Part shown: in pieces, positions 33,201-45,325 of the stretch
Layout of the letters: the number at the start of each line of letters is the position of its first letter
Numbering within the stretch: the first letter of the stretch is position 1
Assembly (NCBI GenBank): GCA_964020085.1
Contig: OZ026606.1
Coordinates: 1,199,060-1,263,059 of the forward strand
From: Micromussa lordhowensis
Lineage: Eukaryota; Cnidaria; Anthozoa; Scleractinia; Lobophylliidae
Direction of reading: 5' to 3'
Length of the DNA stretch: 64,000 nucleotides
Notes under the pieces: model-generated
What the model was told of the DNA's origin: nothing
What the model saw: the letters and a program-made list of their open reading frames with translations, nothing else
The model's database searches: none
Translations under genes and position numbers: made by a program

Positions 33201-36200
33201 TGAGATGCTAGTCAATCGCAGGGTTACCACCAGAATTATAATTCTCCGGTACCCATTTATACACCTGAGTGGAGACATCTGATTATGAGTTGCTCGTTGA
33301 AGCATTTTATAAGAAAAGTTAGAATTAAGGTAAATCGACGTTTCGATGTATCAAACATCATTCTCAAGATTGAGGTCGTTTATGCTAATGTCAAAGTTAT
33401 TGTAAGAGTTGAAGATTTTGAATATCTAATGGTACATTTTACAGTGCTTGATGTTATGTAAATATTTTAGTTAAGCATCGGTGAATAACTTCGCGCGGAT
33501 CGAGTCTGACTGTATGATTTTAGTTCCTTTTTAGTTCCTTTATGAGTAACAGTTCGTAGAACGAACAGTCCAGTTTATTCCGGCACCTTTTTTAGGACGG
33601 CGAGTGGAGATAGTATTAAGTGTCTTGCCCAAGAACAGATCTGATCTAGTGAGTCTACAATAAACATCTGACAATTGTAAAAACTGAGAAAGCTACTCCT
33701 TGCTGACAATTGTACAAACTAAGAAAGCTACTCCCAAAAGCCAAAACCAATCTTGCTATCCAGACAAACGATAGAAGGACGATTTCACGGACAGGGGTAA
33801 AGCGTCGTTGACTAAGAATGGCACTATAGGTCAAAATATCGACAATAGCAACTGAAGAGCAGAGAAGAAACAATCTATGAACTACTGCAGTTGTTAAGTA
33901 AGTAAGTAAGTAGTAAGTAAAGGGTTTAATAACAGCGTTTCCACATAGTGGCTCTTCATCTGTTACTAACTAAATACATTATACAATCAAATTAAACATA
34001 TTAAATATTTACAATTATAAATTTAGGATAGTAAAATAGTAAAAACATTCTAGTATTTGTTGTAGTTGTTTAGACCATCCTCTCTGATTGTTATCACACT
34101 AAAGAAACTTTAACCCCTAGCAAGGTTTGATCGTATTTGAGATGAATAAGAATTTGACTTGACATAAGATGAATAGAAAGTACGCTAGCTCGAAGCAGTC
34201 AAGGAGACACCGAGGCATTTACATTCACTTGGATCTCATAAGGTCAGTAAATTCGACTAAACAAATTATCCAAGCAAAGCAGTGCTGTCAAATCCCGGGG
34301 AGGGGTAGGGGTAACATGCAATCCTGCCCTCCTCCATCACAGGTTAGGTAGGGGAAATAAAATACTGAAATGCACTGCATTGATAATTACATGCCGCTGT
34401 TATTGAGCTGTTTTGGGGCATTTAAGTCTTAAACAGCCAATGGGAATTTTCCGCTATTCAGTTCTCAATTTATTTCAAAGACACTGTAGAAGCCATTGTT
34501 GCATATTTGATCTGGGAAGCATTGTGCTAGCCTGGAACATTTCTACATCGTTTTCTCAAAATACCGCCCTCTACTCATTTCTTACCCTCTACTACCACTA
34601 TATAGATGTAAAACGGCTGAAACATCCTGAAACGGCTGAAACATCCTGACTGATGAAGGGGTTATTCCCGAAACGTCTCGAATTAACTGAATTGAGCACT
34701 TTCTAATCGGAACATTTTTTTACATCCAAGGTTAACACAAAGTGCTACACAGCGTCTATATTTACTGATTTGTTTACCACTATATAGAACCCGACGGTTA
34801 TTGTGAAGATCGTTTGTATGCTAACCATGCACATATAACTCTTAGAGAAGTCAGTGCCTACTACTCTTAGCACCATTCCGTGCCTGAAAAGAAAGACGCT
34901 TTTGATCTAGCACAGAGTTCCGAATACATCAATGGTTTAAAACCACTTTTTTGTCAATTACTGGTACGAAGGTCTCGTTCCTAAGAAAGGAAAAATCGAC
35001 AGCCTTTTGATTTAAAACCTGTTTTCTTAAACAGACACGTGCAACAAGGAAAAACTGCGACTGGCGCAAGTTTGTCTCGATTGTCACGATTATCAACTGT
35101 GGCAGGTTGTATCAGTCATTTACTGGCCTCAAGTTCCATATTACAACCCATCCATGTTGACAAATCGAGAGAAATCATAAATGTCGTTGTTAATGGCTTT
35201 AGGTTCCATACAAACCTAACTGGGCCGGTCAAGAGTGCAACACGCTAAGGCAACGCCGCTGGTTGGTCACGTTCCACGCATGATCACTTGGCACGTCCAT
35301 AGGTAAACGTACACAGAGTAGATTGCTATCAGCGCTAGCGAGCGGAGATGCAAACCAAAGATTGCCATATCCTGGTCAACAGGGTCGACTGCAGGAGGAT
35401 AAAACGTTATATGTAACTTTAATGAGAGCTTAGAAGATTGGCATCTTATTATTAAAACGCACATCCTGTCGGCTAGGCACGTCCTCGAGTATTGCTTCAT
35501 TTCTAATTTCCTCCCTGTGAACATATAGGTCGAGTGTTTTTTGGTTGCTGCGACCCAACACAGAGATAAACGAAATTTTATATCGAATTGGAACACTAAC
35601 AAAGACCTTTCTCTTCCGCGATTGTAAAGTTTCGCCAGTGTTAATTAATGCAAGGCTCGTTAGCCTAGCGATGTCGAAATTCACTGTAAACAGATGCGCA
35701 TGTTAGTTGTGATTTCTACAGTTCTGAATTAGATTAGAGTCACGGTCCTTTGCAATCGTCCAGTAGTCGTGTCCTCCATTACACATTTAGTCGAGTAATG
35801 CCCACGAGAAGTACACCCAGGATCCGCAAAGAACACACTAGACGTGTGGACGCCACGCTTGCAAGCCAAGTAAACCCCTTTGGTTGGATTTGCGCGCTTG
35901 CTTGGAATAAAAATAGAGGACCGCACGAAACTAATCAATTCGACAATTCTCTCTTAATGGAGCAGACTGGACTGAAAATTTACTCTTTCGCAATGTCAAA
36001 AACCCTTTCACCCATATCTTTTAAAGAAGTGCACGTCAACATAGGTTCATTATGGACTCCTGATGCGTAGTAAAAAGTGATCAAAGCCGTGGTTCACTTG
36101 GCTATTTGCATAAGGCTACAACTGCAGTTGTTGTTGTTTTTCTGAGAATGAACCCACCTTTGTAGTAATTGGGTTCGTTCTTGGGGATTACTTGTTTATT

Positions 36201-38766
36201 AGGGGGAGGGGTGGGAAAAGGTGCGGTCAGGTGGTATCCATTGTATTCGACAGTCATCACGCGACACTCTCATCTTTGATGACATCGTTCCCAGGGTCTC
36301 TCTCTTCCCGCCCCTAAGAGCGCTCACGGGGGCGGGAAGAGAGAGACCCTGGGCTTAACTACGAGTAAATGTTTGAATTTATCACTTATATACCGGGTTA
36401 TCAAATCGTCCACAGTTAGCATTTTCGATTATTTTAAAGCAAATGTGCGGCTTTCCTCTTGAGCTCTGTGATCTAACATAGCTGTGCAATACTAATCAAA
36501 TTATCGCATTTCCGAAATACGAGATAAACAGGATTGGAAAAACAGAGCCCTTTTATCTATAAAGCGAGCTGTATTTTTATGTAGCACCGTTCTCTCGTTT
36601 GCTTCAGTTATTGCGCTTTGAACATTGGGATTGGTTTAAATTTCTGAGATTAAGCAGGTACTGTTACCCGAAGAATTAACTGTTTTATATAGATACAATT
36701 GTAATCATCCAAAGCACTTGCATTAATCTTATAGTCTTTATACAGGAACACATGTTCAAAATTCACAAGCTGCATATCATACCACTACAGAATGGCATAG
36801 CAAACATAAAGCCGTAGGCGAAAACATCGATTACACACACACACCTGAAGGCAAAGGGATGGAGTTCTGTTTTTCTTCGTCCTATATAATTAAGTTTAGC
36901 ACCTTTGGAGAACGATAAACGTTGATGCAATTATCAGCTCATTAATTCGTTTTGAAAAATTCACCCCTTGGATCGAAGTGACTGCTGTGATAATCTTAAC
37001 GATTAAAGCCTGATTAGTCAGCTTAGAAATAGCAATACCAACCTTCTTCAAATCATTTAGAAATTCTACGACCTTCACCGACAGAGCATCGGAATTTTCC
37101 AGTTGTGAATAAGCTGTTCAGTCGATTATTGTGAACAACTGTTTCGTACACAAATGTGACTTAGTTAATTGACTTGACATTTTATGTATGAGAACTTACA
37201 GATAACCCTTTTTTTAATTTAGCTTGTGGAAAAGATCTGTCCATTGTCTTTTTTTTAAATAGTGTGTTTACTTGGGAGAGGGGAGCATTCCGCTAAAGTT
37301 GGGAGTGACCCCTGGGGCATCTCGAAGTTTTCTCTCCATTCAATTTGTCCTTGTCATATTGCTCTCAGACCAGCCCCTGTCTTGCAAGGCACTATGCTGT
37401 GTTTACCCAACAAAAGTAGAGAAATATAATTCTGTCAGTTAGAGATAACTTCAAGTTGGGTTATTCCAATGCTTCATTTAGTAAGCAGCTTACAAATTGA
37501 TTCACAGTCTATGTGCACATCTGCTAAAATAAATTCCAGACGACACAACAACTTGATTTGTGAAGATCTTTGAAAGGAAAACATTATTGAACCATTTCCT
37601 TATGGGAACCACTACACGGACATAACAGTACGTTAAAATGTCAGATGTTATGAACTGCTAACATTTAATTTCCTATGTGGTTTGCCAAGGTTCGAAAGAT
37701 TTCCTGTCTGAATATGTCACTTTGTTCGTAATATACTTCATTTTGCACTGTATACTGACATGCTAATTTTAATGTCTGCCTTTTAAATATAATTACTGTG
37801 AGGGTCTGCGAGAAATTATGTAAATTATAATATAATAAGACAAGCAACAAACGAATGAACAAATAATGCTTACTTCAAGTAGCGTGTTGTTCTTTTTCGT
37901 CTCAATTCAGAGGGTCTCACAAGTGGAATTCATGTTCCCTTTATGCGTTGGAAAATTTTCGCTTTTTCCTCCTTGTTCTCCATTAATAAGTTTCTTTGTC
38001 CTCAGAAATTTGTCACGACGTTTTCCGTTAAGTCGGTTTAATGTAGTAGAGCCTTTGTTCAATAAAATTAATCCAAAGAAAATTCCCTGCTCCCATGAAA
38101 TACATGATGTTTCCTTTTTTCCCGAAAGCCCTGGGAGTAGACTTTCAGAAAAGTCGTTCGTCTTGTTCGGCTTGGCGACCTTCACACCGCCGCTTCGCGA
38201 ACTAAAACCTCGCTGCTCGCTTCGTTAGCATAGCTATTCTACGCTGAAACACATGAGGTCAGCTTGTGACAAGTCCACAAGTCGCTCAATGCAAACCTGA
38301 ATTCCGACAAAGTTTCAATGTAACCAAGCTGCTGCATCCCATATTAATAAAGATTCTGCGGCAATTTTATTGTTTTAACACGCAAAAGCAAGTTGCAAAA
38401 AAAAATCCTAGAGTAGCCTTGGTTGAAGAAGTGGTACTCAGTAGTTAAAGTGACAGAGCTTCTTTTAAAGCTTCAGGGGAAGATGACAGAAGAAATACGC
38501 TGACAAGAGACAACCCAATGTAACAAGGACGACAAGACTAAATCGAATGAGATGGATCAGACTACTATCATAAATAAACAGTTTTCGAGACTCGCCTGCA
38601 GGGAATCATGGTAGTTGTAGTCATCAAAACAAATATCCAGTCCAAGATGACGAATACAACTACCATGATTCCCTGCAGGCGCATCTCGTAGAGGGAAATA
38701 GCCATTGGCAACCGACTTACCAAAGACACTTTCAGCTACCAAGGTATTTACTTCGTTTGACTTCAT
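30280..38766 (-). CDS. Unrecognised gene, three-exon model
   Basis: Tentative exons: 38766-38721 (starts at ATG, donor gtaagt), 37113-36965 (donor gtgaat), 30537-30280 (acceptor after ttgtgttccag, stop TGA). Phases 1 then 0 join correctly to give 150 aa. The last exon (85 residues from TPEASVVPSPPGLAQGKD to TPVGEHRL) is the most convincing piece: clean acceptor, open from acceptor to stop, coding-like codons. The middle exon encodes an amphipathic stretch, VKVVEFLNDLKKVGIAISKL. I recognise no domain. The start could be an internal exon, with further exons upstream. It lies between the two Fox genes on the opposite strand. Confidence 0.35.
33100..33290 (-). mobile_element. tRNA-derived SINE (reverse), head missing
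   Basis: Begins with the reversed tail (gtaaggtaaagtctgcatacgagc) and body (ggcccatcaggccggagctt, tgctagtcaatcgcagggtta, ctccggtacccatttataca). The tRNA-like head is absent. A related fragment (aagtgtcttgcccaagaaca) sits at about 33600-33640, so the copy may have been split by an insertion. Confidence 0.7.
33655..33853 (-). pseudogene. Exon-like fragment with a hydrophobic segment
   Basis: On the reverse strand a strong acceptor (ttctctgctcttcag) precedes an open frame reading AIVDILTYSAILSQRR and then REIVLLSFVWIARLVLAFG, a plausible membrane helix. It faintly resembles a helix-4 region of a rhodopsin-like receptor. The downstream part contains an internal direct repeat of about 31-33 bp. 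No donor was chosen. It could be a receptor gene relic or chance. Confidence 0.2.
33896..33921. repeat. AAGT-type microsatellite
   Basis: Short tandem run of taag/aagt units, interrupted once. Confidence 0.7.
35267..35388 (-). CDS. Terminal-exon candidate, unknown gene
   Basis: A very strong acceptor (ttttatcctcctgcag) is followed by a 122-nt open exon to TGA. It encodes, after a phase-1 split codon, DPVDQDMAIFGLHLRSLALI and then AIYSVYVYLWTCQVIMRGT, which ends in a possible membrane helix. It also joins in phase to the exon ending at 38721, so it could be an alternative 3' end of the 30280-38766 model. No family recognised. Confidence 0.25.
36289..36354. repeat. Perfect hairpin, 24-bp arms
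   Basis: CCCAGGGTCTCTCTCTTCCC followed by GCCCC, then a 15-base spacer and the exact complement. Its gttcccagg...tctctc phrase resembles the ends of the 49503-50545 element, so it may be a solo fused end of that family. Confidence 0.8.
37900..38235. repeat. Dispersed repeat relic
   Basis: Open on both strands over the same stretch (120 and 92 codons) with low-complexity, charge-poor translations. It ends in the cttggcgaccttcacaccgc and cttcgcgaactaaaacctcg style of a genomic repeat. Not considered coding. Confidence 0.35.
38586..38688. repeat. Foldback MITE, 38600 region
   Basis: Arms of about 40 bp: the left has CTGCAGGGAATCATGGTAGT, the right the complement ACTACCATGATTCCCTGCAG, continuing outward to cgaga/tctcg and inward to tagtcatc/gatgacg. 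The spacer is about 20 bp. Non-coding. Confidence 0.8.
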
Positions 38767-38892
38767 TTCAATCAATCAATTAAATTCACGGGATGTAGTC
38801 ATATAAACACTGTTAATACACATAAAAGGACTATGCCGTTCTCTACATTAGGAAATAAATGGTTCACTGCTTGAATGGGTTTTCAGATAGCG

Positions 38893-39313
38893 TAGAATTC
38901 CGAAAGTAACGGCCCCCTTGAAAGTAACGAAAGTAAGTGTCTCCCCTAAAGTAGCGGCCCTTTGAAGATTACCATTGGACTACAGCAACAAAACGTATTA
39001 TACTTGATATAACGTTTCAAGCAGTACTTTAGATTAATGTAAAATGCGACCATTTCTTTCGCCCTTCAGTGCCAATGTTTGGGGCTTTTTTGTGTATACA
39101 GTATGCTGTGGGTAGTTAGTAACATACATAAACGGGACAGTTAAGTTCATCTTAGCCATATTACGCTTCCCCTTGGTTTAAAAACGACTATGAATTACCG
39201 TGCAAACAGTTTTTCTAACGATCCGAAAGAAACGGCTGCCCGGAAGTAACGGCTACCTTAAAATAGCGGCCCCTTTTGCCTGCTAAATCCGAAAGTAATG
39301 GGAGAATTCTGCG
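38893..39313. mobile_element. Putative element built of cgaaagtaacgg repeats
   Basis: The motif cgaaagtaacgg or close variants recurs at both sides (about 38900-38970 and 39225-39300) together with tagcggcccc. The outer ends gtagaattc and gaattctgc are inverted. It looks like a non-autonomous DNA element; the boundaries are approximate. Confidence 0.35.
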
Positions 39314-40373
39314 GCACTACAAATGTCGCGGATACTGCTTTACATTTCTTCAGTGATATTGAAATGTGTGATCCATTTTCACTGTCTACAAGGAAAATGA
39401 TCGACTGCAGGCCGATCCGGCAAGACCTTTTCTTTCAACAAGTTGACCAAAAATTCTTTATTCTCCCAAAATTTAATTTCCGGACTTAGCATGAGAGCAT
39501 TCTGCATAATCTCGGTGCAATGACCTCGCTAATAAACAGCCAATGATTTTGTTTCAACTGCAAAATTTACGACAAGTTCTATCACATACAAAGACCTTAG
39601 CTGTCTAAATGGAATGTAAGTTTTTTGGAGTTAGATGGCTGGGTTGGCACGTGTGATTAAGATGTTGCCAGGGTATACGGAACTGCATTTTACAAACAAA
39701 TCTTATGCAGCGGGAGACGTATTTTGATACCTTATAATTTATAGAATACATTTTAAACAACAGGGGTTGCACTCATTGTGGCCTAAATACTTTACTAAAA
39801 TAAAAAAATAAAGAAAACCAAGGCACTTATCATTAAAGTGCTTGCTCAAAACGAAAGACATTGCTAACCAGACCCTTTCAAGTGGCATTTCCCAGATTAT
39901 TTCAAGAGAGTGCCTTCCTGGTTTGGGAGCAGCGTCGATTCCTTTCAACGCATGCGTGGTAACATTGTTATAAATGACGTTGTACATGCCAACATAAATT
40001 AAATCCGAAGAGGCAATTCGTAGAAAACTAGTTATAGCGAAGCAATACAAAAATGTCACTTTAACCTCCAGGAATACCTTAATTGAGTGTGCATAAAACT
40101 AAAACCAAAGCATTCACAAAGACTTAGAAGCAGATAATGAACCCAATGAGAACATGAAGCAGATAGAGATGATCGGCGCAAGGGCGGGAAATTCGCAACA
40201 GCCAAAGCGCGAGGTGTTTGGTTTGGCATCTGATTGGCTGAGTAGGAAGCACGAGTTCTTTAAACCAATTATAGAGAGTAAACACACAAAACCTAAGCAA
40301 ATCTGGATTACTTTTGACACTCAATTAAAAAACCGCCCTTTACTAACTAAAGTCAAGCAGCTAGCTAAATAGA

Positions 40374-40522
40374 CCAATTTCGATATATTAAAATTCAGCC
40401 TAAAACAATAGGCCTCAGCACGAGGCTCAGGGGAATAACTACAGAGTTTGTGGGGTTTATTCCCTGGAGCCTCGTGCTGAGGCTTATTGTTTTAGGCTGA
40501 ATTTTAATATATCGAAATTGGG
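40374..40522. repeat. Foldback MITE, about 65-bp near-perfect arms
   Basis: The left arm begins CCAATTTCGATATATTAAAA and runs through cagcctaaaacaata and cagcacgaggctc. The right arm is the complement ending in atatatcgaaattgg. The centre is short. Non-coding. Confidence 0.85.
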
Positions 40523-43500
40523 TTATTGTTTTAGTACCAGTACAGTCATTGTATTGGGTACAAATGCTTGACGACTTCCAAGAGCTTTTTTTATTCATTT
40601 CAACAGCGTTTCTTCTGAACAATCAAGTACGACGAGAGGTATACTACAAATTTGTTAACCCCCAACTTCTTCTAAAAGGGGAAAGTGTTCGAAAGTAAAT
40701 CTATTCAACAGCAACCTAGGCTTAGAAAACACATGTCACCTTCTCTCCCAATAAGACTGAAGTAAAACCAAAACTGATCGTGACTAGCGTTTGCACGTTT
40801 TTTCACGCGCTATAGCTATAAGTTAGCCACACTAGGTTTTGATTGGATTGCCTCTCTCCTGTGATTTGCCAGTGATTACTTTGGTTGTACTCTGTCTCAA
40901 AAAGAAGGTGGAGCATAGACTAATAAGAACTTACATGTGCTCGCAAATTCTAATAAATGACCGGCCGGTTTAAACAACTACCAAATGTAGGTGTAGACGC
41001 TAGAATACAAAACGTTTCAAGGAAATAATACATCATTCTTTAGAACACACAAGTGCTTCTTGCTTTTCAATTGACTATTTGAACTCAGATTACACTGTAC
41101 AAGGTTTGCAAAACGCACATGAAACGTTCCCCTATTCTGTAACATTGTATTTGGCAACAAAAATTTAAATCTGCTGAAAATGCTTGTCGTGTTCAAAACT
41201 ATTCGCTGGTTAAAGGTATTAAAAATTTACACTGGATAAAAGGAAATCCGCTGATTGACCTCGCCGCTCATTTCCGTTTCGATCACACACGACAGCCTTT
41301 TCCCCTCCCATTTTCCTACCTCTTCGCTAAACAGGAGAGCTCTTTTTCAAGTGAGCTGTACGTAATCATGCTGTTAACCCCAAAAGGGCTGAGTTTGGTT
41401 TTAGAGCTGCATCACTTTGATAGGGTTATACTCAATGGTATGGTACTTATCTGTCTTGACGTTGTGGTCTAAAAACGGGTGAGGGTTTCCGAGAACACTC
41501 AGCAAAGCAAACCAACATCAAATATTCCGTGGAGTGTCCGCGGATAGTGATTAATACCAGTGCTGTTTGAATATGGTTTAATACTTTAGAAACAGCAGAA
41601 TATTTCCAGAGTTGCTGCCCGCAAGCTGCCAGCCTATAAAATAGCGGCTGATCCCGCTACACTCGACAAGTTGAAAATTAAACGGATTTGTTTTAGTATC
41701 TACTTATTAATAATGACAGCTCATCCTGTCCTCGACACGATATGATAAATTATTTCTTCTCGATAGGTTCCTTTTTCGCTACAATTTACAAGAGCATATA
41801 CGTTTACAAACGGAAACGTGCATGCACACACCTAATTTGTAGCTCGTACTGCTTACGAAAACAAAATGCAAGAGAAAAATCAGTGAAACGGATAAAATGA
41901 CACACCAGCTAATTTGCAGGTATCCCACATAAAACAAACTCGCACATTTGTTGTGTTTTGAAATGAGCAAGTTAAGTTTGACTCTGAAGCATAAGAGAAA
42001 CCTACCCTACCTACAATATACAGATCTAGAAATACACAAAGGAAAACAACACTTTTTTTTTCAAATCTACTCGCTCAGTGAAGATTAGGATTGTTAAGCT
42101 GGTGTTGAAATATATATTCCCAGGTAACGCGATAAACTGATACTCCAGGCAAAGCGTGAAAATAGAGATGATAACAAGCAAATTTCAAAGCATCCTCTTT
42201 TGAAAATAGGGAAAACCGTTGACCAAAGTAACCGAACACAGCCGGTTTTTTGTCGTCAATTCTTCGTTACATTGCTAATCATGAAAACTGACAAAGAAAA
42301 ATGGCTTTGCCCATGCATAGGCTACTTGAGATCGCATAATGGTTGCTCAAATGAAAAAGCTTTCTTTCTACGTGTAAGGAATTTGAACGAGAACTTTTAT
42401 AGAATAGCATTGAAAATCACATAACACTCAAGTAGAAGTGCATGTGAAAGATGTTGCGCTTATTAGGGTCTGCCATGGGGGGTGGAACTCGGTATACCAA
42501 TAAGGCAATATACCTGAAAAGAAACCCATTATACCCAAAATTTCCCCTGAAATTCATGCGAAATACTAAAATTTGGAAAAACAATATACACTTTATACCC
42601 ATAAAAGACCCAATTTTGGCTTTAAAATCCCCTGTAAACCGTATACATACACCTAAAAACCCTGGCCGACCCTGACTTAATATTTGAAGATGTATCGACA
42701 GTATAAAGCAGCAAGAGACTATGATCTAGATCATTGTCTCTTGTAAGCTTTAGTTATATTCCTAACAATTTCAGAGCGGGATTTCCGTCCGGGATGGAAT
42801 CGGTTATTAACCTCTTCTGTCCGGTGTGGTTCTATAGAATTCTAAGCGCAAAATCTTTAAGAAGGCGTGGGGGATATGGTCTGCGATAACTCGATAACGT
42901 TAATCGACCCATTTTAAAGAAAGTAATTAACAAGGACAGGAAGCACGCCTGCTTTTCCTCCACACTATAACGACGGAAATTCTGTAATCGCTGTTCACAC
43001 ATTCTCCTTTTGCACTGTACCAGAGATTCTGTGTTTCGAAGTATAGTATTTGATTTTATATTGGAGATGATCAGGCACGTGTGGATAAGTTCATTTTCAA
43101 GCCCTACTTCATTTAAACTTGTTGCATGTATAGAAAGATACAACAAGAAAGCTCAAAAAGTAAGGAATTTTACATCGCTGTAGGAGATTAGCGTTAATTG
43201 TTTTCAAACTTGCTCATGAAAAGCTCTGTTGCTCTTTTAGTGACAAATGATCTGATGATTCAAAAGTATAATGTTCAATCTATCAGTAGTTAAAGTCAGC
43301 GTTCTCCTGGCAACCCACCTAGCAGGTAAACAATTATCAATTTATCTGTTGCACGGCAAAAACTGCATTAAAAAGGTCTACAAAAATTGCAGAAAGGATA
43401 GGACAACTAGGGATGACGTAATTGCATTAGCGGATGAATTAAGAGGCTTAGAGGTGTAGAATTTCATCAGACACTTACGGCATTTCTTCAGTAGAGTGTG

Positions 43501-43737
43501 TAAACGCAGCGTGTTTTTAATTAAACTTTGTGGGTGGTGTGCAGGCTTGACAGCTTCCTGTGTTTGTGCAATAACGCGATGAGCATAAAAGCGTCATTTG
43601 TGTATTGTAACAGAACTATAAACAAGTGGCCTGATCCGCTTAGTCATAGCGCCCGGCGCAAAGCTCCTGATACAAGGCGGTGAAGAGCCTCTTAAAGACG
43701 TGTTAGCTATAATCCGCAAGTAAAACACCACGGAAAG
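40523..43737. other. Upstream region of the second Fox gene
   Basis: No convincing exon. A 62-codon frame with ATG at 43271 and a 104-codon reverse frame at 42832-43146 are unsupported by homology. A low-complexity, apparently repeat-like stretch runs 42450-42670 (tataccaataaggcaatata and aaaacccatt phrases). The proximal promoter of Fox gene B should lie just before 43738. Confidence 0.4.
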
Positions 43738-45325
43738 ATGTCTGAGGGATTGTTGAAGACCAGAAAGGCCCGCCGGCGGACAGATCAACCCAAGCCTCCA
43801 CACTCGTACATTGCGCTTATAACAACAGCTATCCTCAGCTCGCCTAATAAGAAACTCACCCTGACAGAGATTAACAAACACCTTGTGGAAAATTACGAGT
43901 TCTTCCGCGGAACGTATCAGGGCTGGAAGAACTCCGTGCGACACAACCTCTCGTTTAACAAGTGCTTCGTGAAAATATTGAAGGATCCATCGCGGCCATG
44001 GGGAAAAGATAACTACTGGACAGTTATGTTGGATTCGCTGAAAGAATATGTCAGTGACGACGGTCATTTTAGGCGAAGACGAAAGCGACAACCTCGAACA
44101 AAAGGAATACAGAAGTTTTCCCGTGAGTCTTCCGCAGAAAGACACGAGGATAAGCTACCTAGAGCGCCAGATGAAATCAGAAAGAGCTTAAGATCTGGTG
44201 TTGATAATAATCTTCATGTCAAGTCCAGCTCAGACGTATTAGCCAAGGGAAATATTGATCTTAACAGGTTCTCCATTGACAGATTGCTAAAGGACAACGA
44301 CAGAGCTCAAAACGACGACGAGAGATTTGGTCATCACATGTTTGCCGGTCTCCCAAGATTTCAAGGTATGAAGGAAGAAATTACAATTGTCTGAACTGCA
44401 AAACTATTAATTAAATTATCCTTTTGTAGACAGTTTCTAAAGGTAGACTAGACTATTGTAGTTCACGCGTCTTGCAAATGAATCAGGGACTTAGTGATGG
44501 AGAGGGAGTGTATAGCAACCTCTGCGCTTAAAAAAAATGGTGCTTTCAGGAGACAAAAGATATGACAGTAAATCATGAAAACAAAATCTCATGTAACACC
44601 AAACGTTGAAAAGATTTGAGGCGCCACAAAAGAGGCGTTAACTAAACAGTAGTCTGATGTCACTCTTTTTCGGCCCAACCCGAGAGAAAAAGACCAGTAC
44701 ACGTGTATTCTGAGGAAGGGAAATCAGTGGCTATGATTGTAAGCGCTTGACATTTGGAAAAATAATGTAGCCATAAATATGTGCTAACACAAAAAAAACG
44801 CCTCGCCTCGCAAGAAGTTAAAGTTTGTGTTTTAGTTCTTTAATCTAGCTTATACTTAACTTGTCTGGTTTGATGAGACACTAAACAACTATACACTGTC
44901 AGTTATTTACTGTGAATAATCTATTTGATGGTACTCTACAGATTGCCACTTAAGTAATCAAAACTTGAGTGGGAATCTTTTTTCGAAACTATCAACTGCG
45001 ATAAAAATAATTAAGTTTAAAAAATATATTTGGAATGTCAAACCCCATTAATACTAATTGCTGTATCCAAGAGCAGTGTATTAATATTTTTGTTTATATT
45101 GTAGGAAACACACGGCTAGGATCTGACTGCCAAAACATTCTTGATACTCAACGTGGTGTATGGGAAAGAAGAGTCAGTCCCTTTCTAAACCAGCCTCAAT
45201 TACAGGGACAGACCAAACCCTTTAGTCCGCCATCTTGGATTCGAATGGACTCGCCTCATTACAACAAAAACGTTTCTCCTTATCTTCCCAGAAGTCAGGC
45301 TGTCACACATTATTATTATGTTTGA
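43738..45325 (+). CDS. FoxQ1-like: Forkhead transcription factor, FoxQ1-like (gene B)
   Basis: Two exons: 43738-44365 (donor gtatga) and 45105-45325 (acceptor ttgtttatattgtag, stop TGA 45323-45325). The junction is phase 1 and gives 282 aa. The forkhead domain spans residues 19-96, directly after a basic N-terminus (TRKARRR). By eye it matches gene A at 67 of 78 positions, including the shared HSYIAL and HNLSFN variants and [10 protein letters not shown] basic RRRRKRQPR tail follows, then an eh1-like FSIDRLL at residues 178-184. The C-terminus ends VTHYYYV and is not similar to the candidate C-termini of gene A. Same strand, same intron position and phase as gene A, so a local duplication is likely. 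Likely a nuclear repressor through Groucho/TLE recruitment (inferred from the motif). Confidence 0.93.

Noticed and set aside
34644..34676. Functional hammerhead ribozyme
   Set aside because: Has CTGATGA and GAAAC with a G/C stem, but an extra A separates the first box from the stem and I could not find stems I and III or a cleavage triplet; kept only as a motif finding.
36834..36844. CA microsatellite
   Set aside because: Only about five dinucleotide units; too short to report.
43594..44145. 183-codon reverse-strand frame over Fox gene B
   Set aside because: Antisense shadow of the forkhead exon; its length follows from the codon bias of the real gene.
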